Assembly: GCA_023379555.1 (NCBI GenBank)
Contig: JAMCQR010000037.1
Coordinates: forward strand, 27,714 to 91,713
Direction of reading: 5' to 3'
Source of the DNA: Thermoplasmatota archaeon
GTDB lineage: Archaea > Thermoplasmatota > Thermoplasmata > Thermoplasmatales > GCA-001856825
DNA: 64,000 bases
Shown: positions 34,761-45,312 of the stretch, in pieces
Layout: every line of letters begins with the position of its first letter
Position numbering within the stretch: the stretch's first letter is position 1
The notes under the pieces: model-generated
The model's input: the letters and a program-made list of their open reading frames with translations, nothing else
Databases searched by the model: none
Told to the model about the DNA's origin: nothing
Program-made: the position numbers and the translations under genes

Positions 34761-36383
34761 ATGGTCTCAATTTTCCTGGTGATGACAATCCTGGAGGCAG
34801 TGATTGTGACGTTTGTGAGACTGTGGTACCTTATGGCCATATCCATCCTGATAGCCATTGTCTTCGGGATACTGGCAGCAAGGGTGAAGATAGCGGAGAT
34901 GATAATCATTCCAATTACGGACGTTCTGGAGTCCGTACCTGTAATCTCCTTCTTCCCGATAGTGCTGGTCCTCTTCCTGGTGGACATAGGGGGCTCACTT
35001 GGAATTGAACTGGCAGTCGACTTTTTGATCATCACTGCCCTCGTCTGGAATATCATCCTGGGAGTTTATCAGGCAGTCTCGCACATACCAAATGAACTCA
35101 TCGAAGCAACCAAGGTCTTCCACCTCAGCCTGTGGCACAGATTAAGATACCTCTATGTCCCTGCCAGTATACCGAAAATTGTAGCAAATATAATCCCAAG
35201 TTTTGCCAGCGGTCTATTCTACATAACACTGAGCGAGGTGATTCAGTTTGGCCGCACCACCTATTCTGTGGCTGGAATAGGCAAGGTGGCGATCCAGATA
35301 GCGTCCAGGGGGGATCTTGCAGGAGAGGGTGTGCTGTTCCTCATACTCATAATCGCTCTGATTTTAAATTTCCTGCTGATAATCAATCCTCTGGTAAAAT
35401 TTTCTGACAAGTATACACTTGAACAGGAAAGGGGTGAAGGGGGGACTGTGAGGTCAAGGGGGAGAAACAACATAACGACCTCGATGACGCAGAGGACGAG
35501 CCAGGTCATCACCTCAAGCATCCAGGCCTTTTCATCTCTGAACAAGATAGTAAAGTACATGCCAGGTGGGAAACTGAAGAAAAGACTGAAACTGTCTGAA
35601 AGGGGTGTAAATTTAGCTGTTGGGCTAATCCTGATTTTCATCCTGTTTGCGAGCATTTACGTAATAGCGAAATCTGGTTTCTCAGAAGCGTTCATACTGT
35701 ACATGCTCAACAGGGATTTTCTCCTGGCTGCGACCGTAGGGACAGCCTATGACCTTTTGAGAATAATCATAGTTTATGCGATCTCACTCCTCACAATGAT
35801 ACCGCTTGCAATAATTGCCGGCAGCAAGCGCAAGAAAGGAGAAACGCTGAACATGGCGATGCAGGTTGTGTACTCTATCCCGGCTCCTATCTTCTTTCCC
35901 TTGATCGTTGTCTACCTGACTCCCCTGCTTGCCAGTCGTTACTCTCCAGACATTGCTTTCAACATAGACGTACTCATTATAACTTACCTTTCTGCTGCAT
36001 CGTACATATTTTTCAATGTATACGGTGCAACAAGGAGCATTCCCTCTGAACTCAACATGGTAGCCACGACACTGAAGATGAAGAGATTGGCGAGACTGAG
36101 ATATCTTGTCATTCCTTCCATCATACCAGCGTTCATCACAGGGTCCATGTCAGCAATGGGGAGCTACTGGGCCGGGTTAATGGTAGGAGAATACACCTCC
36201 ATTCATGGAAAGTCATATTCAGTGACGTATGGTTTGATGAAAATGATAGATGTCGCAATTGCCAATGATAACGTCAAGCTGGCTGATGCAGTGGACATCT
36301 ACATGGTGATAGTGATAGTCATAATTTCCTACTTCCTATGGATCAGGCTATATTCATACACAAAGAAGAGGTATACCCTTTAG
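34761..36383 (+). CDS. ABC transporter permease, two fused BPD-type domains
   Basis: 540-aa permease made of two tandem binding-protein-dependent transport domains, each with about five to six helices. EAA-loop-like segments are IPNELIEATKVFHLSLWHRLRYLYVP (split; about residues 110-135) and IPSELNMVATTLKMKRLARLRYLVIP near 430. A hydrophilic linker (about 215-280) joins them. The fusion supplies both membrane halves, so with the divergent ATPase the set could be complete except for a substrate-binding protein, which is not nearby. GGTG precedes the ATG; an in-frame stop at 34752-34754 excludes earlier starts. Substrate unknown. Confidence 0.87.
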   Translation: MVSIFLVMTILEAVIVTFVRLWYLMAISILIAIVFGILAARVKIAEMIIIPITDVLESVPVISFFPIVLVLFLVDIGGSLGIELAVDFLIITALVWNIILGVYQAVSHIPNELIEATKVFHLSLWHRLRYLYVPASIPKIVANIIPSFASGLFYITLSEVIQFGRTTYSVAGIGKVAIQIASRGDLAGEGVLFLILIIALILNFLLIINPLVKFSDKYTLEQERGEGGTVRSRGRNNITTSMTQRTSQVITSSIQAFSSLNKIVKYMPGGKLKKRLKLSERGVNLAVGLILIFILFASIYVIAKSGFSEAFILYMLNRDFLLAATVGTAYDLLRIIIVYAISLLTMIPLAIIAGSKRKKGETLNMAMQVVYSIPAPIFFPLIVVYLTPLLASRYSPDIAFNIDVLIITYLSAASYIFFNVYGATRSIPSELNMVATTLKMKRLARLRYLVIPSIIPAFITGSMSAMGSYWAGLMVGEYTSIHGKSYSVTYGLMKMIDVAIANDNVKLADAVDIYMVIVIVIISYFLWIRLYSYTKKRYTL

Positions 36384-36431
36384 TCAGCCATCACAAGAAG
36401 GGTTTATATTGTGCTGATAATGGCAGTCGCA

Positions 36432-38372
36432 ATGAATGATAGGAGTGATTTTGAGAGGAGTCCATACCTTGAGATGCATTTGAATGACAGGGTAAAATGG
36501 AACGTATGGAGCAAGGAAGTCATCGACAAGGCGAAGGAGAGGGATTTGCCGATTTTCGTCTCAATTGGTTATTCCTCCTGTCACTGGTGTCATGTCATGG
36601 AGGAGCAGACGTTCAACAACGAAGAGGTTGCAAAAATTCTGAATGAAAGATTCCTGCCGATAATAATTGACAGGGAAGAGCGTCCGGACATTGACAGCTT
36701 CTACATGAAAATATCCCAGATAGTGAATGGTACGGGTGGCTGGCCGCTGAACGTTGTTGCAATGCCGGACGGGAAGCCATTCTTTGTATCGACATTCCTG
36801 CCGCCGCACGGGACAGAGGCGGAACTAGGGCTCTTTGAAATTCTCTCCTCATTATCCCAGATCTGGAAGGAGGAGAGAGGGAGGATAGTGGAAGCGTCGA
36901 CTCAGATCATGTCCATGGCGCTTGGAAAAAGGAGAGCTGTCCGCGGAAGCATGGACTTCAGGCAGTATTTTGAAACCCTGGCCAGTATATATGACAGGAG
37001 GAATGGAGGGTTTGGGGAGGCCCCAAAATTCCCCAATTTCACTTACATACTTTTCCTCCTGAGATACAGCAGGGTGTTCGGAAATGGCGCAGCCATCCCA
37101 ATGGTGGGGAAAACGGTGGACTCAATAAAATTTGGAGGGATCTACGACCACCTTGCGGGAGGGATACACAGGTATTCAACAGATGCAGAGTGGAGGGTGC
37201 CTCATTTCGAAAAGATGCTCTACGACCAGGCAATGTGGATTGAGATCCTGGTCCAATTCTATGAGATCACCCAGGAGAAGAAATATCTTGATTATGCGAA
37301 GGAAACAGTAGAATTTCTATTCAATTCGATGCAAAAGGATGGATTATTCGTCAGTGCGCTGGATGCTGATTTCAAAGGGGAAGAGGGGCTGTACTACGTC
37401 TGGGATTACCAGGAATTGAAGAATGAACTGAGTGAGGAAGAGTTCAACATCTTTGTAAACAATTTTGACACCAGCAACACTCTGGACAGGAAGGTTGTGC
37501 TGAAAAGGAAGGAGAGAAAATTAGATCCAGAGGAAGAAGCCTCACTGTCACGGATTCTGCAAAAACTCAGGAAAATCAGGGACAAGAGGGGTCTATTGAG
37601 AGTGGATGACAAGATAATCCTGTCGTGGAATTGCATGTCACTTTCAGCAATTCTTCACTATTCAATTTATGATGGTTCATTCAGGGAAAGGGCATTGGAG
37701 AAAGTCACCAGACTTGGCTCATATTTCGTCACTGAAAAAGAGATATACAGGACAGTCAGGAACGGGGGGAAAGGTGTTCCCGGCATGCTGGAGGATTACG
37801 TCTACTACGCCGAGCTCCTGCTGAATGCATTTGAAATCACTCTTGACCGGGCATTCCTCAATGACTCGATAAAGGTAACTGAAATGATCAGGAGGGGATT
37901 CTTTGACAAGGAAAAGGGTGGATTCTTCGTATCACCTGTTTCCAGTGATATCCCAGTCGTAAGGGAAAAAGGTGAAATGGATTCGGTGTATCCATCAGGT
38001 ACATCAGTCCTATATGATCTTCTTCAAAAACTCTCCTTGCTCATGGACATTCTGGAAATGAAGGACATTGCAGCATCAATCGGGAGGGATCAGGAGGACG
38101 AGCTGGTCGGGAATCCGATCGGCCACATCTCCCTCGTCTCTTTTCTGATGATGTCAGAGATGATGATCAGGGTGGAAATCCCAGATTCACTGAAAAGGGG
38201 TTTTATTGATTCCAGGAAACCATTATACATTCCTGAGGTACTTTTCTGCAACGGGAAAGATGCAGTAAACATATGCAACAGCAACTCATGCTTAAAAGAA
38301 ATCAGCACTCTTGAAGAAATGTGGGTGGCGTTAAAATCACCAATTATTATTAAAAATACTGATAAATCCTAA
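36432..38372 (+). CDS. thioredoxin-domain protein, SPATA20/YyaL (DUF255) family
   Basis: 646-aa protein. The N-terminal thioredoxin-like domain (DUF255) has the redox motif SSCHWCHVMEEQTF (Cys 50 and Cys 53) and GGWPLNVVAMPDGKPFF. The rest is an (alpha/alpha)6-barrel resembling glycoside-processing enzymes, with FGEAPKFPNFTYILFLLR and YDQAMWIEILVQFYEIT. The family spans bacteria, archaea and animals and has no firmly established reaction. The start at ATG 36432 is placed 26 bp after a TTTATATT box; the frame also contains GTG 36411 and ATG 36420. Confidence 0.88.
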   Translation: MNDRSDFERSPYLEMHLNDRVKWNVWSKEVIDKAKERDLPIFVSIGYSSCHWCHVMEEQTFNNEEVAKILNERFLPIIIDREERPDIDSFYMKISQIVNGTGGWPLNVVAMPDGKPFFVSTFLPPHGTEAELGLFEILSSLSQIWKEERGRIVEASTQIMSMALGKRRAVRGSMDFRQYFETLASIYDRRNGGFGEAPKFPNFTYILFLLRYSRVFGNGAAIPMVGKTVDSIKFGGIYDHLAGGIHRYSTDAEWRVPHFEKMLYDQAMWIEILVQFYEITQEKKYLDYAKETVEFLFNSMQKDGLFVSALDADFKGEEGLYYVWDYQELKNELSEEEFNIFVNNFDTSNTLDRKVVLKRKERKLDPEEEASLSRILQKLRKIRDKRGLLRVDDKIILSWNCMSLSAILHYSIYDGSFRERALEKVTRLGSYFVTEKEIYRTVRNGGKGVPGMLEDYVYYAELLLNAFEITLDRAFLNDSIKVTEMIRRGFFDKEKGGFFVSPVSSDIPVVREKGEMDSVYPSGTSVLYDLLQKLSLLMDILEMKDIAASIGRDQEDELVGNPIGHISLVSFLMMSEMMIRVEIPDSLKRGFIDSRKPLYIPEVLFCNGKDAVNICNSNSCLKEISTLEEMWVALKSPIIIKNTDKS

Positions 38373-38431
38373 ATGTCGCAGTAAAGATTTTAATGCTCGT
38401 TTCTTTATAGCCTGAGTCTTAGGTGGAATTG

Positions 38432-41400
38432 ATGGCTATAGCACCCAGAATAAATAAACTGATAGATGCTGCAGAATCTATGGGGACAGAGTTAAAAACA
38501 GGCATAGTGCTTGTTCTAGCATTCATTCTGTCCCTGTTCCTAAGCACGTATTTCATCCTAGGTGTAGCGGTGAAGGGAAATTTTGCAGTATCTGGTGGAT
38601 CTGACGCATACTATAACATGAGAATTATTCAGTACATCCTATCCACGCATCATCAGCTAATGTTCGATCCAGGCCTGAACTACCCGATAGGGTTGATGAA
38701 CCCAAGGCCACCGTTCTTTCACTGGTTTGCAGTACTGCTAGGATACGCCTTCTCCCCATTCCTCGGGGGAGTCTACAACTCCACCATGACGATGTTCTTA
38801 ATGAGCACCGCAATTGGCGGTGCATTCATCGTCTTCCCAACCTATTTCCTCGGGAAGGAACTATTCAACAGGAGAGTTGGCCTGATAGCTGCAGTACTGG
38901 TGGTTTTCTCCCCGCTCACTCTGATGAAGAGCATCTCGACGATTGGACTATTCGATATTTTCACTGCACTGTTCGGTCTGATGTTCATTTATTATTACCT
39001 CAGGGCAGTCAACACGTTCAATTACACCAGAGGAGAAAAAAACTCTCTTGGTGATACTTTTTCTGCAATAAAGAAAAATCAACTGTCAATCATATACGCT
39101 CTGCTTGCTGGAACTTCTCTTGCCGCATCGATGCTGACCTGGGATGGTTCCATCTCACTGGTTCTTATCCTTGTAGGTGCAGCGCTGATTCAGGTACTTA
39201 TCTACGCAATAAGAAGGAAGAGCGCACTTTCAATATTTGTTTCTACACTGTTTTTCGGCTCTGGATTCCTGATTGCTTTCCCGTGGTACTACGTTGCTGG
39301 GTTCATACCGGTAAGATTTGACTATCCGCTAATAGTATGGATCGCCCTCCTGGGATCAACGCTCTATTTCCTTCTGCTGGAGAAGAAGTCGTGGGTTCTT
39401 TCCATCGGATCGTTTGCAGTAATAGGCATAATAATAGTGATTGGACTTGACAAGTTCAATCCAGGGATCATACAGTCCATAATATCCGGGCAGCACTACT
39501 TTATCAAGAACAAAGTATATACAACAATTGCAGAGGCACAAGCTCTCCCACTTGGGGAGGACATACTCGAATTTGGACCTCTGCAGTTTTTCGCGTCAGT
39601 GATAGGTACAGGTTTCCTCATATACTTCTGGCTAAAGAAGAAGGATTTCAACATGACCCTGGCCTTACTGTACTTCGCAGGAATCATTTTCATAAGCATG
39701 ATAGCGTCCAAATTCCTGTATTTCGGGGCAACCGCCATTTCGATACTCACTGGAATGATACTAGTCAAGTCATTTGATCTCCTGAAACTGAGAGAAACAA
39801 TCGAGAAATCAAGGGGGAGACCCTTGAAGCACGTACTGAGGAAAGAGTTCAAATTTTCCCATTATGTGGTTGTGCTGATAGTGGTCTTCCTGCTGGTGGT
39901 ACCCACAACATTCTATGCAGTGGACTCGGGAATACCTTTCAACAATAAGACACAATATGACAGGGAAATATACAACGCAACCCCTGCCATCCTCAGGCCG
40001 CAGAACTATACTCCACCATACTATTTAGGCGCTTTCGGAGTTGCGCTCGACCTGCCCAATAGCCCCTGGGTCAGGGCGCTTGACTGGTTCAAGACGCAGG
40101 ACACTTCATTGCCTCCTAGCCAGAGGCCTGCGTTCGTATCATGGTGGGACTATGGTTTCCAGACACTGGAGCAGGGAGACCATCCGGTCATGGCAGATAA
40201 CTTCCAGGATGGCATATATCCTGCAGCTCAGATACTGATGGCGCAAAATGAAAGCCAGATAGTCTCAGTGATGATAACGAGACTTTTGGATTATTACTAC
40301 ATCAACGGACACCTTAGCAATAGGACCATCAACGGGATTCTTCAGCAATTCCTTGGGAAGCAGTCCCTTTCCACAATAGATAATTTTGAGATGAATGGAA
40401 CCAGCCTGCTCTCAACTATATACGCCAACCCCTCCATATATGGTCAGAGGGAGGGAATCCAACCAAATGATGCAAAATACATACTCATGGAAGGTTTCCT
40501 CTCCCACAACTACTCCCTGGAAACGCTGAACAGTCTTTACTCTGCGATAGAGGCAAAATCAGGATTCAACATGAGTTACATTGCAGTCGATTACAGACTA
40601 TTCCCATTCTCCGGTACAAATACAGGTATTTTTTACGCTCCTGCCTACCTCGGCGATTTCCCATATGTTGACGTTTCCGGCGAAATAGTCCCAACAACTT
40701 TCTTCAATATTTCCGTCACGGACGTCAACGGGAACACATATTTGCTGCAAAATTTCCCTTCGGGGGATACTGCGGTGAACTACAGCATAAATTATCAGCC
40801 GGCATTCTACAACAGCACGATTTACAGGATGTTCATAGGATATTCACCATCAGTTGTTGGTGCCACATCAGGAATACCGGGGGTAACGAGCAATCTCCAG
40901 TATTACTATCCGATGCAGGCGTGGGGAGAACCCAATTTTGAACTGGCGTACAAGACAGTTTTCTGGAATCCTTACACTGATTACCAGAACCATTCCACCG
41001 CGTGGCAGCCTGTTTCTCTTGAACAGGGATATTACTACCAGGTGCATCACGATGGTACAGTTGACCTCAATCCTCCAGCATCTCAGGTCCTTCCAAATGA
41101 CGTGGTGTTTGTGCATTATTATCCCGGCGCAATCATAAGCGGGAGAGTAACGGATACCTCTGGACAGCCTGTACAGGGAGTTAGGGTTACCATCACGGAC
41201 CAGTACGGAATACCGCATCAAACGGTCCTGACCAATGCCACCGGTTACTATTCCATTTATGCAGTGGCAGGAAATGACACAGTCACTCTTTCTTCAGGGT
41301 CATATAATCCCCTGTTCATGGTAGGGTCCACAACTCTCAACACCTTCAATATAACAATTTCGACAGCACAGGCTGACAGGACAAGCTACACACCGATGGG

Positions 41401-44400
41401 AGTCCCGACGTGGAATATCACTCACAATTTCCAGATATCCAGTTATAGCCTGACCGGCAGCACTTTCCTGAACGTGGCAAATACCACCTTCTATCTCCCG
41501 ACTGGAGATATTGCAATGACGGGGAAGGTCATGCTTCATAACGTGACATATGATTACAGTTACGAAACTAATACCTCCCAGAATGGCACTTATCTGATCC
41601 AGAACATAAAACCAGGGACTTATGAAGTCTCTGCATATGTGTACGGGCAGTGGTACAACAACATCAAGAACATTTCAATCACCTCATCTTCCCTTTCTAA
41701 GGATATCGCCATACCATTTGGAAAATTGAACATTACAGTGTCCAACGGCGTACAGAGTTCTTCCAACAACACGATAACGATAGGGAGGTACAATTTCACA
41801 AGAACGTTTGGCTTCACAGGTTCTGAAAAGACCATTTATCTACCAACTGGAACCTACTACCTGAATGCAAGGAACGGGCAATATTCAGATAACGTGACTA
41901 TCACTATACAGAACAAAACAAACTCAACAATAGGAATACATTACACCAAATATTACTCAGTGAGTTTGAGGACCAGCATCAATGGCCAGCCGGTGAGTGC
42001 TGCGATAGGATACGCAAATCTACTGAACTCAGCACAGTCGGGGACAGTCTTCTCTGGCGATAACGGAGTCGGTAGTCTTCTGCTGAACGGATCAGTTTAT
42101 TCCATTTACGTAACCACTGTTTTCAATGGGATGCATTATGCTTATTTTGAAACGCTGAATCTATCGAGCGACAGTTCTCAGACAATTGAATTGCAACCTG
42201 CCACTCTGGTCACAGGAATCACAGAAGTCAACGGAGTTGCAGAGAACCTTGTCCCCGTACAGATAATAGGAAGCAATGGTTACCTGCAGATATTATCAAA
42301 TTCGACTGGCTTCTTCTCTGCCTACATACCATCAGCAGAGTACAGGATATATTCCTATTCTACCGTCAACTCCCAGCTTTACGTTTCTTCGTCCCTGTAC
42401 AGCATAGGAGGGTTGGAAAACAACATATCTTTGCAACTGGGGCAGGGATACTATAAGACAGGGAATGTGACGTACGGTGGATCAGGCGTAAGCGGTATAG
42501 CAGTTGCGTATGTCCAGAACCAGCCATATGCTGAATATCCAATAACCAGCGGAAAGGCATACAGAATTGCAGTAGCCGATGGAATCTCTATCAGCACCAT
42601 TGGATTCACTACCCCAGGATACGCAATCTCCAATATTTACAACGGGAACATTACGCTGAAACAACTGCCTGTGGGAATTGAAATAAATGCCTCCTATAAC
42701 GGGAACAAGCAAATCACCCTGAAGTTAACGGGCCCGAAACAATACGAAATCAACGGCACACACTCATTCGTCGCAAATGTGATTCCTGGAACATATAAGA
42801 TATCATTCCTCTCAGGTAATATTTCCGTTTCATCTTCTGTCAGCCAGTTACAGGTTCAGCCAGTTTTCAGTGACCAGGTAACAACACTCAACCTGACACT
42901 GAAGGCTCAGCTCACGATCAACTCCCCAGGGAGCGTCTATATTTTCAGCAACGGGAATCTGGTATCAACCAGTCAGGTATCATCCCTGCAGCTAGGAAAT
43001 TATACAATTTATGCCAGTTACGGGAATGGAGCTGCCCTTGTCACCACTTCCATCCAGGGAAATACATCGCTGTACGTTAATCTGCAGCAGGGTTATCTTG
43101 TAACGCTAAACACGAACCAGAACTCAGAAGTGATGATTGAATCCGGGAATGCATTGATCAGCTGGTACAATTCATTAATGCTACCCTCTGGATATTATAA
43201 GTTCACCCTGTCCAGCCCATACAACAACTCCTATGATTACTATGCTTCATACTCCACCTACATTTCATCATCCACGACAGTCACACTGAATGCCACCCTA
43301 AGGGAGATGGTTTCTGCCGTGAGAATAAATGCTTTCCTGAACGGTTCCATCATCCAGGGCGCGGCATACAGCATCCAGGGACCGACAAATGCATCGGGAT
43401 ATAGTTCAGGAGCAGGAGTTACGCTGAAATATGGCTCCTATGCAATATATGTGAGTTACGGTCAATATGCATATTTCGGAGGCGAATACATCAATTCTTC
43501 CTCCACGGATGTGAATGTAAGCCTATCGAGGGCGTACCCACTTTCATATTCAACGTTCATGAACAATACTTCTTACTCTGGCACAATAGTCCTGAAAGGA
43601 AGGGCCAATTTCGTAATTCCGTCTAGCGGAGTCATCTACCTCCCAAATGGATCCTACAATTTCACGGGGACAAGTACTGGGTATTACTATGGCTTTTTGA
43701 GCAACTACAACTTCCTGAAGGAAATAAATATCACTGGTCTCAGTTCTGCAACTTTCACTCTGGGCATTGATCAGGTGATCCGTGTTTCAGTATTCGCTAT
43801 GGCGGGGTCACCCATCATAGAGGCAAATGAGAACTTCTCATTCCCTGTCTCAATTATAAGTTATTCCAACGTGCCTCTAACGTTCACAATCGGAAACAAC
43901 TCAATATACCCGATTACGGGCCAAACGGTTACCGTACTCCCCCACAATTCTGCAGAACTGAATGTGTATATCACTGTTCCTTCAGGCCAGCCTTCAGGTA
44001 CGTATAATGCAAGCTACAAGGTCTACTACGGTGGATCCTTTGATACATTCTACTTCAACTTCACCGTTCCCTCACATCTGGAGGTAGTTGCAACTGCCAA
44101 TTCCACTGCAGGGCAGATAAACAACAACTCACTCTATCTCCCATTAAAGCTTTCGAATACGGGCAATACTAATACAAATGTCACAGTGAGAGTGCTGAAT
44201 TCGGCCGACCTGGCATCCAAGGGAATAAACGTTACCATAAATAAGCAGGGAAACTTCACTACAAGTTTGGTAGCGGGACACATCAACAACACTTTCATCG
44301 TGGTAACTGCTAAATCACCACAGCTCATCGTTGGAACACCCATATACCTGTCCGTAGACTTCGGCAACAAGAGCCAAATACTGACAGTTGTTCCATCCAT

Positions 44401-44557
44401 ACCATCCCTTTCAATTACGTCAGCAAGTGCCAGAGGGGTGAACCTTCAGAATTTCTCCACAACAGCACAGAACTACTATATCTACGGGTTCTCTGCCTTC
44501 ATAGTTATAGCGCTTGCAATCGCCATGGTCATGTTCAGAAGGAGGGCAAGGGCATGA
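38432..44557 (+). CDS. aglB: oligosaccharyltransferase AglB/STT3 with giant C-terminal extension
   Basis: 2041-aa membrane enzyme that transfers lipid-linked glycan to Asn in NxS/T sequons outside the cell. The N-terminal ~490 residues form about 13 transmembrane helices, with the first-loop acidic motif GSDAYYNMR (Asp 58). The catalytic-domain signature WWDYG is at 571-575, and YIAVDYRLFPFSGTNTGIFY follows. From about 900 a carboxypeptidase-regulatory-like domain (GRVTDTSGQPVQGVRVTITD) begins, followed by about 1100 residues of Tyr/Ser/Asn/Thr-rich beta-type sequence dense in sequons. It ends with one C-terminal helix (about 2016-2036) and RRRARA. Usual AglB is roughly 600-1100 aa. A TATA box 26 bp upstream fixes the start. 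Confidence 0.92.
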   Translation: MAIAPRINKLIDAAESMGTELKTGIVLVLAFILSLFLSTYFILGVAVKGNFAVSGGSDAYYNMRIIQYILSTHHQLMFDPGLNYPIGLMNPRPPFFHWFAVLLGYAFSPFLGGVYNSTMTMFLMSTAIGGAFIVFPTYFLGKELFNRRVGLIAAVLVVFSPLTLMKSISTIGLFDIFTALFGLMFIYYYLRAVNTFNYTRGEKNSLGDTFSAIKKNQLSIIYALLAGTSLAASMLTWDGSISLVLILVGAALIQVLIYAIRRKSALSIFVSTLFFGSGFLIAFPWYYVAGFIPVRFDYPLIVWIALLGSTLYFLLLEKKSWVLSIGSFAVIGIIIVIGLDKFNPGIIQSIISGQHYFIKNKVYTTIAEAQALPLGEDILEFGPLQFFASVIGTGFLIYFWLKKKDFNMTLALLYFAGIIFISMIASKFLYFGATAISILTGMILVKSFDLLKLRETIEKSRGRPLKHVLRKEFKFSHYVVVLIVVFLLVVPTTFYAVDSGIPFNNKTQYDREIYNATPAILRPQNYTPPYYLGAFGVALDLPNSPWVRALDWFKTQDTSLPPSQRPAFVSWWDYGFQTLEQGDHPVMADNFQDGIYPAAQILMAQNESQIVSVMITRLLDYYYINGHLSNRTINGILQQFLGKQSLSTIDNFEMNGTSLLSTIYANPSIYGQREGIQPNDAKYILMEGFLSHNYSLETLNSLYSAIEAKSGFNMSYIAVDYRLFPFSGTNTGIFYAPAYLGDFPYVDVSGEIVPTTFFNISVTDVNGNTYLLQNFPSGDTAVNYSINYQPAFYNSTIYRMFIGYSPSVVGATSGIPGVTSNLQYYYPMQAWGEPNFELAYKTVFWNPYTDYQNHSTAWQPVSLEQGYYYQVHHDGTVDLNPPASQVLPNDVVFVHYYPGAIISGRVTDTSGQPVQGVRVTITDQYGIPHQTVLTNATGYYSIYAVAGNDTVTLSSGSYNPLFMVGSTTLNTFNITISTAQADRTSYTPMGVPTWNITHNFQISSYSLTGSTFLNVANTTFYLPTGDIAMTGKVMLHNVTYDYSYETNTSQNGTYLIQNIKPGTYEVSAYVYGQWYNNIKNISITSSSLSKDIAIPFGKLNITVSNGVQSSSNNTITIGRYNFTRTFGFTGSEKTIYLPTGTYYLNARNGQYSDNVTITIQNKTNSTIGIHYTKYYSVSLRTSINGQPVSAAIGYANLLNSAQSGTVFSGDNGVGSLLLNGSVYSIYVTTVFNGMHYAYFETLNLSSDSSQTIELQPATLVTGITEVNGVAENLVPVQIIGSNGYLQILSNSTGFFSAYIPSAEYRIYSYSTVNSQLYVSSSLYSIGGLENNISLQLGQGYYKTGNVTYGGSGVSGIAVAYVQNQPYAEYPITSGKAYRIAVADGISISTIGFTTPGYAISNIYNGNITLKQLPVGIEINASYNGNKQITLKLTGPKQYEINGTHSFVANVIPGTYKISFLSGNISVSSSVSQLQVQPVFSDQVTTLNLTLKAQLTINSPGSVYIFSNGNLVSTSQVSSLQLGNYTIYASYGNGAALVTTSIQGNTSLYVNLQQGYLVTLNTNQNSEVMIESGNALISWYNSLMLPSGYYKFTLSSPYNNSYDYYASYSTYISSSTTVTLNATLREMVSAVRINAFLNGSIIQGAAYSIQGPTNASGYSSGAGVTLKYGSYAIYVSYGQYAYFGGEYINSSSTDVNVSLSRAYPLSYSTFMNNTSYSGTIVLKGRANFVIPSSGVIYLPNGSYNFTGTSTGYYYGFLSNYNFLKEINITGLSSATFTLGIDQVIRVSVFAMAGSPIIEANENFSFPVSIISYSNVPLTFTIGNNSIYPITGQTVTVLPHNSAELNVYITVPSGQPSGTYNASYKVYYGGSFDTFYFNFTVPSHLEVVATANSTAGQINNNSLYLPLKLSNTGNTNTNVTVRVLNSADLASKGINVTINKQGNFTTSLVAGHINNTFIVVTAKSPQLIVGTPIYLSVDFGNKSQILTVVPSIPSLSITSASARGVNLQNFSTTAQNYYIYGFSAFIVIALAIAMVMFRRRARA

Positions 44558-45312
44558 ACAAGATTGTTGCTCTTGCGTTTGCATTTATTGTAGTCGCTTC
44601 AGCCTTCATTGTAACTGGAGTCAACGGGACAACGCAAAATTACGGCCCAGTCACCATTTCAGGCCCAACCAAGGTAGCGGAAGGTTCAAATTTCACCTAT
44701 GTGCTCAGCGTCCAGCAGATTTTTACAAGATATGATGTTGATATGATACTGACAGGGTCAAACCTGACAGGAGCCAATCCAATCTATCCGCAGTACTACA
44801 ATGGTACGTTTGCACCCATCAACTTCACCATAACCGCCCCCTCAGTGCCCACCACTTTATTGCTCTTCTTCCAGGTGAAAGGTTACATTGACGGCCAGCT
44901 CTACTTCTATAACTACACCTTCCCTGTGTCTGTTGTTGCCTATACCACGCTTCACACTGTCGTCAAGAACCCATCCGGATTCAACATCAATTACCTGAAC
45001 GTCTCCTTCTATGTCAATGGCAATTACGTGGGAAGCAAGGTGATCAACATAACGCAAAATTCGACGATGGCAGTGACATACAACTGGCTATCGGGCACGC
45101 TTCCAGTTGGGGTTTACACCGTAACTGTAAGCCTGAACAACTCACTTGTGAAACTCACCAGTGGTTCCACCTACACGTTGCAGATACAATCCGGCAACCC
45201 GGACCTGAATTACATCTATCTCGGCATTGCTGCATTCTTTATCATAATCATCGTAGTGCTCTTCATAAGCAGCTACTACGCTAGGAAAAGGAAGCCCAAG
45301 TGGAAGAAGTGA
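44554..45312 (+). CDS. surface protein anchored at both ends, coupled to aglB
   Basis: 252-aa protein with an N-terminal signal-like helix (KIVALAFAFIVVASAFIVTGV), an extracellular beta-rich region with many NxS/T sequons, and a C-terminal transmembrane helix (YIYLGIAAFFIIIIVVLFISSYYA) followed by a basic tail. The opening TTQNYGPVTISGPTKVAEGSNFTYVLSV looks like an immunoglobulin-like fold such as NEW3/CARDB. It overlaps aglB by 4 nt (ATGA), so translation is coupled. It could be an accessory or a preferred substrate of the glycosyltransferase. No named family is certain. Its stop abuts the next convergent stop. Confidence 0.8.
   Translation: MNKIVALAFAFIVVASAFIVTGVNGTTQNYGPVTISGPTKVAEGSNFTYVLSVQQIFTRYDVDMILTGSNLTGANPIYPQYYNGTFAPINFTITAPSVPTTLLLFFQVKGYIDGQLYFYNYTFPVSVVAYTTLHTVVKNPSGFNINYLNVSFYVNGNYVGSKVINITQNSTMAVTYNWLSGTLPVGVYTVTVSLNNSLVKLTSGSTYTLQIQSGNPDLNYIYLGIAAFFIIIIVVLFISSYYARKRKPKWKK

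Noticed and set aside
41140..44400. Possible recent tandem DNA repeats in the aglB extension
   Set aside because: The composition is repetitive at the amino-acid level, but I could not see near-identical nucleotide units; the domains are diverged.
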